64,000 nucleotides of DNA from Holothuria scabra (lineage: Eukaryota; Echinodermata; Holothuroidea; Aspidochirotida; Holothuriidae), in the NCBI GenBank assembly GCA_037179385.1, contig CM074185.1:11832922-11896921 (forward strand), written 5' to 3'. Below are positions 1 through 10,515 of the stretch, piece by piece. The position numbers and the translations under genes were made by a program. How positions within the stretch are numbered: the stretch's first letter is position 1; each line of letters starts with the position of its first letter. The notes under the pieces are model-generated. The model ran no database searches. It was not told the origin of the DNA and worked only from the letters and a program-made list of their open reading frames with translations.

Positions 1-55
1 CGCACAGAGACATACAAAAAATTGAAAGGAGAAGTTGAAAAGCAAAGCAAAAAGT
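1..55 (+). CDS. TMCO1: TMCO1 exon (coiled-coil start; first exon in window)
   Basis: Translates as RTETYKKLKGEVEKQSKK plus one base, followed by donor GTAAG at 56. It corresponds to the human segment starting about residue 32. The upstream part of this exon is outside the window. Confidence 0.93.
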
Positions 56-3000
56 GTAAGTGCACAATAACATCGGGTCATTCCTCCTTTTTAAAGAGCA
101 AGAGCAGTCATTCCAACTTGAAGGAGAGTAGTAGGCTGTAGTGTTTCATGATTGGCTGTTGAGAGTCACATGACAGTATTTTTCTCCTCAAATGTAAAAT
201 TTATTAGGAGTAACTGTTTGGTTAACCTTGAATATATGCAATATCAAAATCATTACTCATAAAGTATAATGAAAGATACTTTGAAGAGAAATAAGAATAA
301 AGTTGTAAGATTGCTCTACTCCTTCAAAGTAAGTTCTGGGGAGACTGTTGTTGACCTTTTACTTCATGCATATGGACCAACAAACAGTCTTACCTACTTC
401 TTGAAGAAGAGCCTTTTTTGTGACCTGCAGCAGGTTTACAGCCTGAAGCAATGATGAACTGATATGCCTGCAACACAGCAACTACTTTGGGAGAAGTTTA
501 TATCTCAAATACTGTAAGCTTCACATTTTATTGAAGACACCACAGCCATGGCCAGTTTACAACCAAATATGGCTGCTAGGGCTACACTACCTGCAGCATG
601 ACTCACTTCTTATTGTCAATTTTCTGCCATTGCACTTGTTATAGTTACATAATTTCAGACATAACTCTTTGACAAAACCCCAGCAACAGTGTTTATACTT
701 ACAGTATCTGCCATGATGCAGTGGTTTGTAAATTTGATGCACTGATCATTGTGGGAAAAAAAAGAAAAAAAAGTTTTTTTCCCACATTTAATATGTGTAC
801 GGTTCTGCAATTAACTGCAATTTCCAATGAGTCAAATTTTCTCTTACTGAGTGCATTGACCCATTGCATAATTTCTTAGAAAATACAGTGCCCACCACCC
901 TGGTGGTCTTGGTAGAGCATGCAGCTCTCACTCAGGAGGTTCCTGGGGCCCATTCCACAAAGAGTTACGCACGATCTTAAGTTTGATTTACTGTTGACTT
1001 AAGTATGGGGAATCAAACTTAAGATTGTGCGTAACTCTTTGTGGAATGGGCCCCTGATTTGATTTCATGGCCGGGTCATATTAAAGAAGGGCCGTGACTG
1101 TTTAGCAATGAATCCCTAAACAATGGGAAGTAGATTAAAATTATATTATACCATGCTATCAAATGTTTGATAAATTTACTAAAAGTTCTCAGCCCTTTTC
1201 TGAAGACTTAAAAAATGAAACCCACTGCATGATGCTCTGCACAAAGATTGTAGGAAGAATAACAGTCAAGGGCCACTCAACTGGAAGAAATGCCCTGTGC
1301 CATCTGCTAGATTAATCCAGATTATGATGCTTACATAACTACTGTGTCATCCAAGGGCAATAGATTTGTTCTCAATATTGGTTGGGGACATTGCCTCATT
1401 TTCAGAACTATACTGCATGAAAACTTAAAAGTAAATCAGAAATTTCTCAAATATTAAGGGTGACATGTCCCCAGGGCTACCTTGGATCATCACCCATAAA
1501 TGTAGAGAGGTAAGATACTGTGGAGAGTTTTTGATCTCAAATTGGACAAACCTTTTCACATGCATTCCAGTTTACCAGTTTACAAAAGTTTGTGCTACAG
1601 TATTTTAAAATTCTAAATTTTTAATTTCATTATAGGCTATTGCTGCTATTCACACAAAGTATTGCAGAACTGCAGTAGTTTGAAATGGTTGAGAAACAAC
1701 TTAATTTGGGTAATTTGGTGTGAGTGATAATTACAGTATTCTGAAACTGATTCACAGTACAGTACATTCCATTGCATACATGCAGAATGATACAGTACTG
1801 TACTTCATGTGGTGGCCAGATGGTATTTAATGCAATGAACTTTAAAAGAAGGGAAAAGTAATATGGGTTTTCTTTTCTGGTCCCTAGACTGATATTAGTA
1901 AGAGCCACAAACTGTGTTTTGTGCTTAAGTGTAGTTGGTGGTCAAGAAGGAGGGTAGTCTATACCGAATACTGTCATTTCCTGCTTAAATGGACTAACAG
2001 TAAGGAATCTTAAGTTGTGCCATACAGTGCTACAGTACATGCTGTAACTGGAGCTGTTTTGACTATGTACAGTACAGTTTACCCACATACTTAATACTCA
2101 GACTTTGCAGCAATCCTGTTTTTAGTTGCAAATCAACATTCCTAGTGTAAGGTTTGTCACATAACCTATTGTAGCTAGTGTTACTGACACAGTTGCTCTT
2201 TTGTTAACTTTCAAGATTGGTATCAGTAGTTGGCCAAATGCAGGAACCTGAATAAAGGCTGAATTAATGCTGTGTAAAATTAAAAACTTCACGAGATAAT
2301 TTCATTGGTTGGGAAAATTGTGAACCCTGTTTATGTATTCTGTACCTTCTCTGAATATTACATGATGCTGCTAGAATTGAATAGGACATTTTAGCCAATA
2401 TTACCCGAGAAAAAGGCTTTTTCCTGGGTGAAGCTTACTGTATCCCTATAACTGCATCAGTTAATCCCTTTTACAAACAAACTTGCTCTATCGACCCATC
2501 AGTCTTAAAAAGGGTTCAAACCCCTTCAACTTTGTTGATCTCAAGACACCTGAACAGGACATTCCCTGATAGATTCTGGATTAAGAGTGGTCAACTAGAG
2601 ATGGCTAAAACTTGCTATTCATTTCTAGCGTCATATGTTGAAATGTGAGGAAGAAAGGTGTTAACCCAAGTTGAATGAAAAGTTTCTACTTTCCTTTTCA
2701 GTGGAAAGGTCAAAAGAAAATGTTACTGGCCAAGAGAGCAAAGGACAGAAAAAGAAACTTGGTAAGACTAAGAAATTTATCAGAAAGACTGTGATTTGGT
2801 CACAGACATTCCATACAGGCAGATTGGTAGCACAAACAGGTTGATATCTTTTATGCCAGCATGTTGTTAAATATTGAACATGGAGTCATGGAGCTATCCC
2901 CAGAGATTTCAAGAGCTCCCTCAAATAATAACTATTTTCTAGATCTTGTGTGCCAGTTCATGGTAAGATTGTTTCTTTGTTACAGTACATTCAAGAGCCA

Positions 3001-6000
3001 GAAGTTGATGTAGCTGAAGTACTTAGTACTGTAACCAAGGCTGTAAGAGTTCAGGAAATTTCTTAATTTCAGGAAATTGGAAGTCTTCAGCAAACTTCTC
3101 AGAATTCATTTTGCTAGAAAAAATGTCTTGGTCAATCGTGGGGTGTAATTTCTACTGCATGAATAAGCCATTCTTAAAACATTTTGCACCTCTGTGAAAA
3201 GATTTCTCAAATAGGGCATAGACTGCTGACAATCCTTAATAGCAGTTTCCCAAAAAGGGCTATTTCATGGTTTTTACACCTCTGACACATAAGCTGGTAC
3301 CCTTATACTGAATGAGTGAAAGGTCTGAAGCAACATAGCTAATTTACAGCAGCCATATACATAAGCTTGTGGCCCTCTGAAATGAGAAAAGCAGGTCTGT
3401 AATCATATACTACTGCATTTGAAGTGAATACTTAGGCTATATATTGTTAAATGTTTTTCAATTGTGTAATGCGTATCTCTGGAAGTGTTCCCATACTGCA
3501 TGCAGGCTGTTGTTTTATTTTCATTCCCATGTCGCTAGCAGATTCCACCAGAAGCACAAAATGGGGGGACTTTTTACTGCTAAACTCCAAGTGCAAAGTG
3601 ATGCCATCCTAGGCTAAAGTTATGAGTGGGTTTAGAGGGACAAAAGCTTGCTTCAACGCCCTTGCAGGGTGCAATTTGAAGGATTTTAAAAACAATTTAT
3701 TTATGTTAAAAAATAGCATCAGTAGTAGCATCAGTAGCGTCTCCTATTCAATTATAAAACCGAGACATTGAAAACTTTCTTCTTTTTGTGAAAATAAAAA
3801 GGGAGGATTTTACCTCCCTTCTGAAGGGGGGGGGGTACAAATCCCCTCTTATCCCTTTCTGGTGGAAACACTGACTGGGGTTATGAAAATATCCAAATGA
3901 CTGATTTATCTCATACAAATTCATTTGACTTGGTGTAATAAATTAATTGTGGAGCGGCATTCATCATCTTTCACCTTTTTGTTTTCTTTACAGAGAGACA
4001 AGAAGAACGTTTGAAAGATCACAGTCGAGCTTTATCTATGGTCAAAATGAAATCGATGTTTGTCATTGCATTTACCTTTACCTCCTTAATGAGTATGTTC
4101 AATTCCATGTAAGTACTGTAGCTTTGAAGTTTTTGGTATAACTGAAGTGATCTGGGGATAACACATTCTGTGAGCAGGTTTGCCTTTGTGGACAAGATAA
4201 TTTATATACTGGATGTCTTTGAAAGTAAAATGCCCTGCATGAACTGAGTTTAGCTTACAGTTGTAAACAACTATTTCACAATTTTTTGTTCATGAAGAAA
4301 GTTGTATTTGTTCTGTATTCATTCTATCATAATCATGGGGTATTTTACAAGCTTTCCCAAAGATATTATAAATGTAGATACCAAACTCCTATCCCTACCC
4401 TGTTAGACGCGCTGACTCTTCACAGAGACTCTATCGGAGGGGCCGAAGTGTTCATTTGACATGCGCACATTTCTGTTCAATGATCTGGGTACATAACTAT
4501 GGAATGCATGACAGAAATTCATTGTGACAAGATGTCAAATTCATACGTTTAAACATGAGTGCTAAACGCCCACAATACATTTCTGTGTGTATAATCAGGG
4601 GTAATTGACGCGCACTTCTGCGTGCTAGGAAAACAAGCGCATTAGTTGATTTGTCATTGGTAGTGCGTTAGAATGTAAACGCGTGTATAGATATGCGCTT
4701 GTAAAGATACCATAGAAACTGACCAATCAGCAAGTCCGTGAACTTTGTGCCAGTTGTTGTGCGTTCATGTTCAAGTGTTTTAAGTGGAAAGTCTCGAAAA
4801 GCAAGAAACTGTTCCATGTAAATGAAATGTATGAAAGACTCGTGTCCGTAAGATTTGAGATGCTTTTAAATCACAAGTATTTATTCGACTCGGAAGATAT
4901 CAATTTACCTGTTGGCTTCCTAAACGATTGAACAGCGATCAGCACTTCCGCCCCTCCGAATCGACCTCCATGAGGAGTCACCGCGCCATTTTAAGTTTGG
5001 TATCTATGTTTGTAATATCTTTGAGCTTTCCAAGCAAGTGGGTTGGGCCACATTTCTCCTCCCTCCAACCAGTGATGAAAAACCTGTTAGAATTCTTGGA
5101 AGTACTAAAAGAAGATAGTCATGTGATATTTCAGATGTTAGAGCAACTGCTCACTCAAAAGGTTAGATTACTAGACTGTGTCACTTCAAAAACTTCAAAA
5201 GTTGAACCATTGTGCATTACCATGCTCTGCATAAGCAATGCTCTAGCTAGGGGAACCAATCCATTGCCCCACAACTTGGAAAAAAGAGTTGCTGATATGA
5301 CTTTAAATGTAAAACTCTGGCAAATCAAATCTATCCAATAGATGTGACCTTCATTGCTACACTTTCCTTTAACTTAAAAAACTGGAGATTTTTGTTCCAT
5401 TTCAAACTTGCCACAAACTTTCCTGCCCTCTACTTTCAGATTTGATGGAAGAGTTGTAGCCAAACTGCCATTTGTTCCTATCTCCTGGATTCATGGTCTT
5501 TCTCATCGGAACCTCATGGGCAATGACTACACGGAATGCTCCTTCATATTTCTCTATATTCTTTGCACAATGTCAATCAGGCAGGTGAGTGCCACTTTGT
5601 AAATAGATATTAATGGAAAGGTAAAATTTAATTGGAATTGAAACCATTATACCTTTTATGTCTTCATCCTACCCTTTTGATTGGGGGGGGAGGGGGACAC
5701 AAGGAGCCTAGTGGATTGGATTGAGCAGGAGCTTACTGAATTTATTATACCTTAAAATTTCATGTCCTCATCTCTTTCTTGGTAAACTCAAACTGGTAAT
5801 TGTGCACAAAAACAAATACACTGTAAACAACTTCTGTCTGATCCATTTATCTTTAGCATTGAAGGGAACCAATTTCTTATGCATTTAAGGTCATCTGTAT
5901 TTGAATAACACTGTTTGCTCTTTGTGTGAGGTTTCCTATAGAAAAAATATGTAGAAAGTTAACCAAAAATCAAGTCAAACATTACAGCTCATCTCTGGGA

Positions 6001-6422
6001 GTTCGGTCATCTCTGACAGGACCATGGTCCATCTTGTTCTCCCTCCCCCCCTTCTGCAGTCACCGAAGGTGGAAAAGATGTGTTGTTATGTTTTCTTCTG
6101 TACACTGCATACCAAATGTCTCTGCTTGCTTTATATTCTTGGGTAGAGAAGTGCCCTAACATTAGACAACCTAAACTACAGGATACATTGCTTGGGGGAT
6201 GTCCTAGACAGAATTTGATTGTGGATGATCTTCTGCACCATTGGTTCAATTTAAATTATTCTTGTAACATTAAGTTGCTTTTCCTCTTTGATTTTGATTA
6301 GATTTTTTGTTATAACTACTTTCTTGTTGCAGAACATTCAGAAGCTGCTTGGTTTTGCCCCATCTAGAGCTGTAGCCAAGCAGTCTGGTGGCTTCTTTAC
6401 TCAGCCCCAACAAGGAAAATGA
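1..6422 (+). CDS. TMCO1: TMCO1, transmembrane and coiled-coil domain protein 1 (5' partial, five exons)
   Basis: TMCO1 is an ER membrane protein of the Oxa1/EMC3/GET1 superfamily. It acts in the translocon-associated insertase for multipass proteins and was also described as an ER calcium-load-activated channel. Exons 1-55, 2702-2761, 3994-4108, 5440-5584 and 6333-6422 join in phase (1,1,2,0) and give 154 residues plus a stop. The human protein has 188, so about 31 N-terminal residues, including the first membrane segment, lie upstream of the window. Visible in order: the coiled coil (RTETYKKLKGEVEKQSKK, then KKKLERQEERLKDHSRALSM), a hydrophobic segment (MFVIAFTFTSLMSMFNSM), the signature FDGRVVAKLPF and GLSHRNLMG, a second hydrophobic segment with CSFIFLYILCTMSIRQ, and a C-terminal tail ending in a short Gly/Gln stretch. 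All introns have GT-AG borders. No break or frameshift is seen, so the gene looks functional. Confidence 0.97.
895..1095 (+). mobile_element. tRNA-derived SINE head, split by a hairpin MITE
   Basis: A box-A-like TGGTCTTGGTAGAGC lies at 904-918. A box-B-like TGATTTGATTTC lies about 1055-1066, followed by GGCCGGGTCATATTAAAG. That tail resembles the head-body junction of tRNA-derived SINEs familiar from sea urchins. The two boxes are separated by the 108-bp MITE at 946-1053. Removing it restores a tRNA-like spacing. Confidence 0.55.
946..1053. mobile_element. Perfect-hairpin MITE (GGGCCCATTCC ends, 3-bp TSD)
   Basis: The arms begin GGGCCCATTCCACAAAGAG and pair with the right arm over about 43 bp with one mismatch; the loop is about 22 bp. 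The flanking direct repeat CTG (943-945, 1054-1056) suggests a 3-bp target duplication, as in the PIF/Harbinger superfamily. No coding capacity. It sits inside a SINE in a TMCO1 intron. Confidence 0.8.
1110..2690. other. TMCO1 intron, no gene; rich in TACAGTA words
   Basis: AT-rich intronic DNA with no supported coding sequence. The heptamer TACAGTA, its complement TACTGTA, and fused forms such as TACAGTACTGTAC recur (for example near 1732, 1758, 1792, 2030, 2069 and 2983). Confidence 0.5.
2702..2761 (+). CDS. TMCO1: TMCO1 exon, variable part of coiled coil
   Basis: A 60-nt exon between acceptor TTTCCTTTTCAG and donor GTAAGA. It encodes a lysine/glutamate-rich stretch ending QKKKL, the poorly conserved middle of the TMCO1 coiled coil (human counterpart ends QQKKKI). 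Phase 1 at both ends keeps the frame. Confidence 0.92.
2770..3980. other. TMCO1 intron, no feature beyond low complexity
   Basis: AT-rich intron with a G run near 3826-3835 and purine-rich stretches. No ORF, inverted repeat or recognisable element was found by eye. Confidence 0.4.
3994..4108 (+). CDS. TMCO1: TMCO1 exon, end of coiled coil and second membrane segment
   Basis: A 115-nt exon after acceptor TTTCTTTACAG and before donor GTAAGT. It encodes ERQEERLKDHSRALSMVKMK followed by a hydrophobic stretch (SMFVIAFTFTSLMSMFNSM). This matches human TMCO1 nearly residue for residue around LSMVRMKSMF. Confidence 0.96.
4767..4931 (+). CDS. Small ORF in TMCO1 intron, unknown
   Basis: An ATG-initiated 54-codon frame starting MFKCFKWKVSKSKKLFHVNE and ending GFLND before TGA. 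It is lysine-rich and has no recognised domain. It lies just downstream of a CpG-rich, CCAAT-containing stretch and overlaps the next ORF by a few bases in another frame. It may be a decayed transposon gene split by a frameshift, or chance. Function is not assignable. Confidence 0.2.
   Translation: MFKCFKWKVSKSKKLFHVNEMYERLVSVRFEMLLNHKYLFDSEDINLPVGFLND
4970..5341 (+). CDS. ORF in TMCO1 intron, unknown protein or decayed transposon gene
   Basis: The frame is open from 4928 with its first ATG at 4970. It gives about 123 residues: a hydrophobic start (ILSLVSMFVISLSF), then a leucine-rich helical stretch (MKNLLEFLEVLKEDSHVIF) and a mixed C-terminus ending IKSIQ. It ends about 100 bp before the acceptor of the next TMCO1 exon and is not in a frame spliceable to it. 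No family recognised. Amphipathic heptads suggest it could be real protein sequence rather than chance, but nothing proves expression. Confidence 0.25.
   Translation: MRSHRAILSLVSMFVISLSFPSKWVGPHFSSLQPVMKNLLEFLEVLKEDSHVIFQMLEQLLTQKVRLLDCVTSKTSKVEPLCITMLCISNALARGTNPLPHNLEKRVADMTLNVKLWQIKSIQ
5440..5584 (+). CDS. TMCO1: TMCO1 exon, most conserved core
   Basis: A 145-nt exon after acceptor CTACTTTCAG and before donor GTGAGT. It encodes FDGRVVAKLPFVPISWIHGL, SHRNLMGND and CSFIFLYILCTMSIRQ. This is the signature core of TMCO1 with the C-terminal membrane helix. Ends in phase 0. Confidence 0.97.
6333..6422 (+). CDS. TMCO1: TMCO1 terminal coding exon
   Basis: Acceptor TTCTTGTTGCAG, then NIQKLLGFAPSRAVAKQSGG, a short Phe/Thr/Gln tail, and TGA at 6420-6422. 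The human counterpart is NIQKILGLAPSRAATKQAGG. The final glycine/proline-rich human tail is replaced by a glutamine-rich one. Confidence 0.96.
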   Translation, partial: NIQKLLGFAPSRAVAKQSGGFFTQPQQGK

Positions 6423-6446
6423 ACCTTTACTCCATTCATCTGCACA

Positions 6447-6608
6447 GATGGACAGACTTACTTCAGTGGAACCTTTGTGCCATGGTCATACATTGCCTAT
6501 AGTACTGATCTATAATTTGCCAAACTCATTGGCACTGATGGACAGACTTACTTCAGTGGAACCTTTGTACCATGGTCCTACATAACCTATAGTACTGATC
6601 TATAATTT
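6447..6608 (+). repeat. 90-bp-period tandem duplication in TMCO1 3' UTR
   Basis: A 72-bp segment starting GATGGACAGACTTACTTCAG occurs at 6447-6518 and again at 6537-6608 with only a few substitutions. It begins 25 bp after the TMCO1 stop, so both copies are expected in the 3' UTR. Confidence 0.85.
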
Positions 6609-6775
6609 TTGTGATTCCAGTGATACAATGAGAACAACAGGTTATATTCCCAAGATATTCAGAAGCATATGCCTCAGGGCAAGTTTCAGTGTAAAGCCAT
6701 CTTTTTATGAACTTTAAAAGACAATCCTAGGAAAATTCACAGTATGGTCCAGCCCTACATATAATCAAATTTTCA

Positions 6776-6781
6776 AATAAA
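6776..6781 (+). terminator. Candidate TMCO1 polyadenylation signal
   Basis: An AATAAA hexamer about 355 bp after the stop codon, followed by AT-rich DNA. It is a clear canonical signal downstream of the TMCO1 terminal exon; use is inferred. Confidence 0.5.
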
Positions 6782-6789
6782 CAGCAATA

Positions 6790-7800
6790 TATTCCTTCAT
6801 AACTGAAGAAGAAATTTTCTAATTTTGTATTTCTTGTGTTATTTATAGTTTTGATAGTTACATTAAATTACAGGTGAATATGTTGCGTGCTATCAAGTAT
6901 ACCATACGCAGCCCCAAAGATGGATTGTGGATGAATTGCTTCAAAGCTTTGGATTGGTCATAGTAGCATGCAACAAATTCGAAGTGTTTGAATGAATGCA
7001 ACTCTGCTACTCTTGACTGCAGAGACGGGGGTAAGCTAGGAGGGCTTTAGCCCCACCCCCGTGGTAGGCATTTTGGGCTGCCTTACGTTGCTATTATATT
7101 GTTGAACATATTGGGCTGCTTTGGTGCGTAACCACACCCTTATTCAGAACTCCCTCCGCACCCCCTGCATAAATATACTGTATTTAGAAATCTATGGCCA
7201 TACCCAAATGTGTTTGCACAAAGAGCTGTTATCACATTCCATTTAGTAGCCCTTTTATAGTAATTTTTTTTCTTCCTGAACTTTCAATATTTCAAAGGAT
7301 GCAACTTCTCTGCATTGAATTTTGAGGCCATTTTGTTATCAGTGGAGTTAATTGTTGGAACTGAGTGATGTAACAATGGCTAAAACCATCCATTTCTGTT
7401 TGCCATGTTAGTATATTTTAAATTCAGTATTTCCCTAACAGTTGTCACATATTTCCCTGAAAATCAGCATGAAGTCACCCAGCCAAGTACCAGCTCCCTT
7501 ACCTGGATGAATAGCTACATATTGAGAAAGAATTGCAGATCCAGGGCTCTATTTCAAATTAGAACCAAGTTTATCATAGACTTAATAGAATAGAGCCAAG
7601 ACTTTGTACAGTGATGCAAGACCATAAAGGACTGTAGGTGCACATGGAACCTTTCTGAAGGAGGAGGGGAATACAAATTTGTTTGTTTGTACAGAACCTT
7701 ATACACTGACAAACATTTCAGAGTATTACAAATGCAAGATTGCCAACCAGCAGTGGTTTTCACAACTCAATGGAGTTAACTACATATGGAAGTTTTATTG
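6790..7800. other. TMCO1 downstream flank, no gene
   Basis: AT-rich DNA with short purine/pyrimidine runs and one C/G-rich patch near 7025-7070. The short open frames lack codon structure or recognisable domains. No element boundary was found. Confidence 0.4.
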
Positions 7801-7803
7801 GGA

Positions 7804-7930
7804 GTAACTTCTCGGCCTTTCTGCTAAGATCATGTGTAGTATCTGTTCTTTTCATCCAATCCAGAATGGAGCCATACATGACAGACCAGTAATGTAAATG
7901 GTCTGAGGGTGGTGAGGTTGGTCTTGTATT
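7804..7930 (+). ncRNA. U2 snRNA-like sequence (probable pseudogene)
   Basis: The segment beginning CTTCTCGGCCTTTCTGCTAA near 7808 matches the 5' part of metazoan U2 snRNA almost base for base. It includes the branch-point recognition region GTGTAGTATCTGTTC. After about 48 nt the match fades. A later stretch (GTAAATGGTCTGAGGGTGGT near 7895) only vaguely recalls the Sm-site region. A full U2 is about 190 nt with a conserved Sm site, so this is most likely a truncated or diverged pseudogene rather than an active gene. Confidence 0.7.
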
Positions 7931-7934
7931 GTCC

Positions 7935-9605
7935 TTTAGTGGATGTAATAGCTTCTTCAGGAAGCAGTGAAAGTTTTGGTTTTGCCGGATGGCCCTTTGC
8001 CAAAGGGTTGGGAGGACTTCAGAAAATGAGTTATATTGGGAGATGATATGAACCCCACCTATGAGATGTCACCTCTTTTCCCTTGATAAAATTTTAGTGG
8101 TGTAATATTAAAGACTCTGAACTCTCTCTGCCCCTTCTGAAGACAGGGTTTGCATCAGTTGTAATTTTTTTGTTGGGGATCACAAACCAAAAGTCGTTAG
8201 ACCCTGTTACTTTATTTTTCAACGGTGGCTAAGATGAAGGGTGTAACAATTCTTTTTAATTGCATAAAAGTGCTTGTGTGTCTCAATGACAGATTCTTTT
8301 TAAGGCATCTGGGGGCTCATGTACCATAAAAGTCTCTGGAATCTGGGTTAGAAAAAAACCTGCCTTTCAAATCATAAAAAGCGACTTTCATTTTGCTGAG
8401 TGCATCCAGTCCAATGCATGGAGACTGACAGTACTATGGCTTTAACACAAGCAAACAAAAATTTTTTACAAAGAAACCAATCAGAGACATTACATTCGCT
8501 TTCAGTCATATTTTTATAAGAAATGGAAGACTCAAAGAAATTTACCATTTGAAGGTTTCCATCAAGGCCCAATCAAAATAAAACTTAATTTGTTTGCAGC
8601 AAATAATAATATTCTTTAGAATATTTACACAACATGCAAGTAAGTATTAAATGTTATAGAATTTTTTTTTATCTACAGAAGGTTAAATACATCCCAGAAG
8701 TAGTATACCAATACCCATCAAAAGGCACTTATTAACTATTTAATGACCCTTCTTCAATCGTTCAGAGCTTTGGACACAAGATTTTCCTCTTGCAGCCATA
8801 ATTTCGAACAAGACATTTCTATGCACAAAACATTTCTAGGATTAATCATGTATAATACAAATGAGATGATAACCACCTACTGGTTTAGTAGGTTGCCTCC
8901 TAAATGTAAACCTCAGCTGTACTGGATAGAAAGCTTTGAGTAAAATCCTTAAAAAATGAGGTCAGGAGAAGCTGAATTTTCTATCAGTAACAAATTTTTC
9001 CAACATTCTTTGAACTCTAATTTTACACCAAGTGCATAAGCAACAAAAATTGAGCTTTTGTGATTTCAACATGTGTCATTTTCACAGACTGCACTGGGAT
9101 TTTCTTCACATGTTGTACAAACATTTAAGTTTATGGATTTTATAAACTTGTTTATTTGTTCATCTAATTGAGAAAATCCATATGAGCTTGTGACCAGTTC
9201 GAAGGAGCTTGCTCTTAAACAATATAACAGAAAGGTTCAAGTACTTATTGCACAAAAATGCCCATGAAATGTTATGCATTGTGAACTTTTAATTATCATC
9301 ATTTTTAACAAAACTCACACCCATAGAAGGAAATTTCAGATACTTCTTTGAAAAATTATGCATGAGTAACTAATAATATTAGATGATATTCAACCAGGCA
9401 AACCAATGAATATAAGTCCGTTACCTTCCCTTTGCAAGTATTTTGAGTTGAACACATACATATATGAATAAGGCAAATGATAAGAATGCAATGCAACCAC
9501 CGTTCTCTCACTTTTATTGTGACCTACCCCTCCAAGTCCCCTTCCCATATTCACCAACCTGCAAACATCTCTGTGCATAGGAACTGAAGCAATAAGAGAT
9601 TCACA
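7935..9605. other. Intergenic, no gene seen
   Basis: AT-rich sequence with several short ORFs but no codon-level evidence, no long inverted repeats and no recognised repeat family. Confidence 0.4.
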
Positions 9606-9611
9606 TTTCAT

Positions 9612-9835
9612 TTAAAGGCAGTTCATCAGAACCCCACACAGTTCCAAAACTCCAACCTTACTTACTTGCAGCCTCTCCCACAGCTGTCTCTCATTCAAGA
9701 CACCATCCAGGTTTATTGCTTCAGGGCATATCCCAGTGGGCATACAAGGCCCAAATAAGTAAAACTTGAAACACACTTGATACATGCTGTGTAACATCAG
9801 CTTCTATGCACTTAGCTGACATATGTTCGTGAATG
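9612..9835. mobile_element. Diverged TTAA MITE (CTCACCCC family)
   Basis: Starts TTAAAGGCAGTT at 9612. It contains TTTATTGCTTCAGGGC and ATACATGCTGTGTAA, the internal landmarks of the family seen at 16.2, 52.7, 56.4 and 62.0 kb. The right end is too diverged to place. Confidence 0.5.
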
Positions 9836-10218
9836 AATGATATGTGCAGACTGAAAATTTGACAAAACAACTGGAAGCAGCTCCGCACTGTTAACTTTTG
9901 CCAAATTTGAGAGGAGACACAAGCCAACAAAAGGCAGACAAATGTGGTTTAATCCTCCTTTGCCAACAAATATAGATGGAAAAATATAAGTCTCGTCTAT
10001 ATTTGAAATGTACTGCTGGTGGACCTGAGAATGAGCAGGTCAGTGATTAACCAATCAGAATGCAAGATTCCAAATAACCAGTGTCTAGCTGGTAGAGTGA
10101 AAAACTCTCAATGAAGTGGAGTGCCATGTGTGCACACATGTACCATCCAAAATTTCCAAAACTTTTCAGGCACTTGGACCGGAAAAGTGACCATATTCTG
10201 ACAATTCAGTTACCACTT

Positions 10219-10405
10219 ATTACGCACACCTTCCTGGGTGGAAAAAGTTGGTAGGTTGGGAGGCTATTTCCCAGAAAATTTGGCAATCTGAAGGGAAATT
10301 TTCCATTTCTGTACATGAAAACGTAGGGGGAGTTGTGGGAAATTTTACTTCCTATTGGGGAAATATTTTTACTCCCTTCCTGGGGAATAAGCATTTTTTC
10401 CAGTC
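10219..10405 (+). repeat. Dispersed repeat (GGAAAAAGTTGG family), copy 1
   Basis: Shares GTGGAAAAAGTTGG, a GGGAAATTTTCCATTTCTGTA-like core and TTTTACT..CCTTCC with diverged copies at about 57915-58140 (opposite strand) and 61338-61530. No terminal repeat or coding capacity is evident. Confidence 0.5.
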
Positions 10406-10515
10406 CTGCACACCTTTATGTACTGTACACCGAACTTGTCCAATGGTGGTTTCTCTTTAACTTTAATTCCTGCCCAGTGTGCTGTGGAGTAACCCCATTA
10501 GTAAATCTGGTGCAT

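Larger units (their letters stand above)
4109..5439 (+). other. TMCO1 intron with CpG-rich unclassified insert
   Basis: The intron holds a locally CpG-rich segment at about 4400-4970, unlike the flanking AT-rich DNA. It contains a reversed CCAAT-like GACCAATCAG at about 4719. It also carries an inverted repeat: 4431-4450 (TCGGAGGGGCCGAAGTGTT) opposite about 4938-4960 (AGCACTTCCGCCCCTCCGA). Two overlapping open frames follow (separate entries). The segment may be a DNA transposon remnant; no clean TSD was found. Confidence 0.4.
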
